7,003 nt of DNA from Deltaproteobacteria bacterium (GTDB lineage Bacteria > Desulfobacterota > Desulfarculia > Adiutricales > Adiutricaceae): the NCBI GenBank assembly GCA_031278795.1, contig JAITJT010000090.1, positions 1 through 7,003 on the forward strand, in the 5' to 3' direction. The notes beneath the pieces were generated by a model. It saw only the letters and a list, made by a program, of their open reading frames with translations. It was not told the origin of the DNA and did not search any database. Each line of letters starts with the position of its first letter. Position 1 is the stretch's first letter. A program made the translations under genes and the position numbers. Positions 5,051 through 7,003 of this stretch are shown here, piece after piece.

Positions 5051-6868
5051 ATGGCGAAAAATTTCAAGGATATTTCCCTCAATTTGGCTGATTTCGTCTC
5101 CATCAGGCAAAAGGGCTGCCTCTATGTGGACAAGACCAACTATATAGATACGCTCCTTAAAAGTTCTGATAAGTACTTTATCCTCTTGAGGCCAAAGAGG
5201 TTCGGCAAGAGCCTCTTCGTCAACACCCTGGACGCCTTCTTCCGCGGCCAGGAGGAGCTTTTCCGGGGACTCGCCATCCACGACAAGGTGAAAAAATTCG
5301 AGAGATACCCGGTCATCAAGATAAACATGGCGGTCGGAACGATTAACCCGGACGTCTTGATCGAGTCCATCACCTCCAGGCTCTCCGCCGCGGCCGAGGA
5401 GGAGGGGCTTGAGCTCAGGTACTGGCAGAACCCCAGCGAGGCTCTGTACTGGCTCATCAAAGACCTCAAAAAGAAGTACAACAAGAACGTGGTCATCTTG
5501 ATTGACGACTACGACAAGCCGGTCTTGGATTTTTTGTACAATCAAGAGGTTGGCGAGCGGGTGAGAAAAATATTGAGGGATTTTTACCTGGTATTGAGGG
5601 AATCCGAGCGCAATCTGCATTTCGTCTACCTCACCGGTATAATCAAAATGAACCAGTCCGCGCTCAATACCTTTTTGAACAACACCATAGACTTGACCTT
5701 CCTGGACGAGTTCTCAACCGCCTTTGGCTACACCCGCGAGGAGTTCCTGTCGAATTTCTCCGAAAGGTTCGAGCCGCTTCTGGAGAAAATGATTGAAACC
5801 GGTAAGATGACCAAGGAATACTCCATAGTCGACTTGAGAAACCAGATACTCGACTACTACGACGAGTACAGCTGGAACGGCAAGAAATACGTGTTTTCCC
5901 CCTACGCCATAAACAGGTACTTCTCCATCGACGGCCCTTCGGACTTGTGGTTCAAGGCGGATAACCCGGAGCTTTTGCAAAACATCGTGAAAGACAACAT
6001 TGACACCTTTGTCATGTCGACATTCCAGCAGTGCCCTTACAATGAATTCTGCCGAACAGACGTTGGAAAGGTAAACGATATCGCACTCATGTTTTACTCG
6101 GGCTACTTAACCGTCGACAAAGTCATGATCATGAACGGCAAGTACTACTATAACCTGAAAATACAAAGCCATGAACGGAACAACGAGTTCTGCAACACCC
6201 TCTACAGCGCCTTTTTCAGTCATAAGTCCTTTAGTGAAATGCAGATGTACATAAAGAACATGATATACACCATAAGGACTAAAAATAAGTTCGCCTTAGA
6301 GGCGCTATTGTCCGATCTCTTTTTGAATCTCCCCTTGGTGGAAGCTCAGAAGCAGAGATGCTTAGATAAGAAAATTGACCTCTCGGCAGATGAGATAGAT
6401 ATTTACGCGCCGTCCCCAAAATACAACGAGCTCTTCGACGAGGACTTCAAAAATCCCAACAATTTCACCCTGCCCTTGAAGGATTTCACCTTAGAGGAAT
6501 ACCTGAGACACGTCTACGCCACCAGGAACAACGAGTACTTCAACGTAATCTTCCAGATAGCCCTCCAGTCCTGTTTTGAGCGGCACGGCTTCCTCACCAA
6601 ACCCGAGATCCTGCGCGTGAACCGCGACACCTATATAGAGTGCGGGTCAAAGTACGAGACGTTCCTCTTCAAGGTGACCAACATCAAACCCTGCCCCAAG
6701 GAAAATGGAAACATGGAGAGATCCCTCGTCATAGCCGCTAAAAATGGCCTTGACTACATAAACCACCATAAAACATGCAATAAGTATGAAAACCACGTGA
6801 CCACCATCCATAAGATATCCATTGCCATATCACCTTTCGAGCACGTCAAGGTGACCTTCGCTCCCTAG
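5051..6868 (+). CDS. AAA-ATPase-like protein with C-terminal PD-(D/E)XK nuclease-type domain
   Basis: A 605-residue protein of the family combining an AAA-ATPase-like domain (PF09820) and a PD-(D/E)XK-type domain (PF08011, DUF1703). Family function is unestablished. Residues 8-30 carry the entry motif (L-A-D-F-V-S-I-R, then L-Y-V-D-K-T). The P-loop-like L-R-P-K-R-F-G-K-S-L is at 46-55 (usually RPRRFGKSL), and the Walker-B-like V-V-I-L-I-D-D-Y-D-K-P at 147-157 has Asp153 where the family usually has Glu. L-T-G-I is at 194-197 and F-G-Y-T-R-E-E at 225-231. The C-terminal domain starts near Y496. Asp526 aligns with the conserved nuclease Asp and Lys541 with the Lys of E-x-K, but the usual Glu is Leu539 (F-L-F-K), so the nuclease is probably impaired. 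Length slightly exceeds the usual 500-580. AAGGTGA seven bases before the ATG supports the start. It is monocistronic in this window. Confidence 0.85.
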   Translation: MAKNFKDISLNLADFVSIRQKGCLYVDKTNYIDTLLKSSDKYFILLRPKRFGKSLFVNTLDAFFRGQEELFRGLAIHDKVKKFERYPVIKINMAVGTINPDVLIESITSRLSAAAEEEGLELRYWQNPSEALYWLIKDLKKKYNKNVVILIDDYDKPVLDFLYNQEVGERVRKILRDFYLVLRESERNLHFVYLTGIIKMNQSALNTFLNNTIDLTFLDEFSTAFGYTREEFLSNFSERFEPLLEKMIETGKMTKEYSIVDLRNQILDYYDEYSWNGKKYVFSPYAINRYFSIDGPSDLWFKADNPELLQNIVKDNIDTFVMSTFQQCPYNEFCRTDVGKVNDIALMFYSGYLTVDKVMIMNGKYYYNLKIQSHERNNEFCNTLYSAFFSHKSFSEMQMYIKNMIYTIRTKNKFALEALLSDLFLNLPLVEAQKQRCLDKKIDLSADEIDIYAPSPKYNELFDEDFKNPNNFTLPLKDFTLEEYLRHVYATRNNEYFNVIFQIALQSCFERHGFLTKPEILRVNRDTYIECGSKYETFLFKVTNIKPCPKENGNMERSLVIAAKNGLDYINHHKTCNKYENHVTTIHKISIAISPFEHVKVTFAP

Positions 6869-7003
6869 ATATATGGGCGGCTTTTATGCTCTATAGTCTT
6901 TGAGTTCTGTCAATATGTATTGGTTTTATATCTAACAAGTTTTTTTAGAAATATCGTGATCTTTTTGGTTTTTTTATTTTCTCCATTAGCATGTCTTATC
7001 TAA
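6869..7003. other. AT-rich right flank
   Basis: No gene is visible. T-rich runs occur around 6940-6980, but I see no clear stem before them, so no terminator for the preceding gene is called. Confidence 0.5.

Noticed and set aside
4979..5620. 213-codon open frame on the - strand opposite the AAA-ATPase-like gene
   Set aside because: It overlaps the start of a well-supported gene, has no recognisable motif, and is the expected shadow of GC-biased codons.
6869..7003. Terminator after the AAA-ATPase-like gene
   Set aside because: T runs are present but no stem of useful length could be paired before them.

Overview
The window suggests a Gram-negative bacterium. The clearest hint is a metal-binding ABC transporter protein with a signal-peptidase-I type leader and no lipobox cysteine, which implies a free periplasmic protein. 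Coding regions are GC-balanced, with frequent ATA (Ile) and AGG (Arg) codons, while the spacers are strikingly AT-rich with long A and T runs. I cannot assign a genus. The large AAA-ATPase-like gene at the right belongs to a family often found in many copies in gut, symbiotic and anaerobic bacteria, which is only a weak taxonomic hint.

Layout, left to right. (1) 2-265: C-terminal part of an HNH endonuclease whose tail resembles that of IscB-type RNA-guided nucleases but stops before the last RuvC segment. (2) 266-876: non-coding, AT-rich, with an 18-bp tandem repeat and a cluster of hairpins just ahead of the next gene. (3) 877-3926: a three-gene high-affinity metal (probably zinc) uptake locus in the order binding protein, ATPase, permease (znuA-znuC-znuB type), all on the + strand. 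A predicted Rho-independent terminator and a structured leader lie between znuA and znuC, so znuA may be expressed partly separately from znuCB. (4) 3927-5050: about 1.1 kb of AT-rich DNA with a very strong terminator (4146-4195), several inverted repeats and one doubtful small ORF. (5) 5051-6868: a 605-residue protein with an N-terminal AAA-ATPase-like domain and a C-terminal PD-(D/E)XK-type domain whose catalytic glutamate appears to be replaced by leucine. (6) 6869-7003: AT-rich end with no gene seen.

ZnuA would capture the metal in the periplasm, ZnuB would form the channel and ZnuC would power it. The HNH fragment and the AAA/PD-(D/E)XK gene are accessory genes with no evident link to metal uptake. 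No complete new system is provable here. The best leads are the IscB-like/IshB-like HNH tail at the left edge, the altered nuclease site of the 605-residue protein, and the structured RNA leaders around the znu genes.
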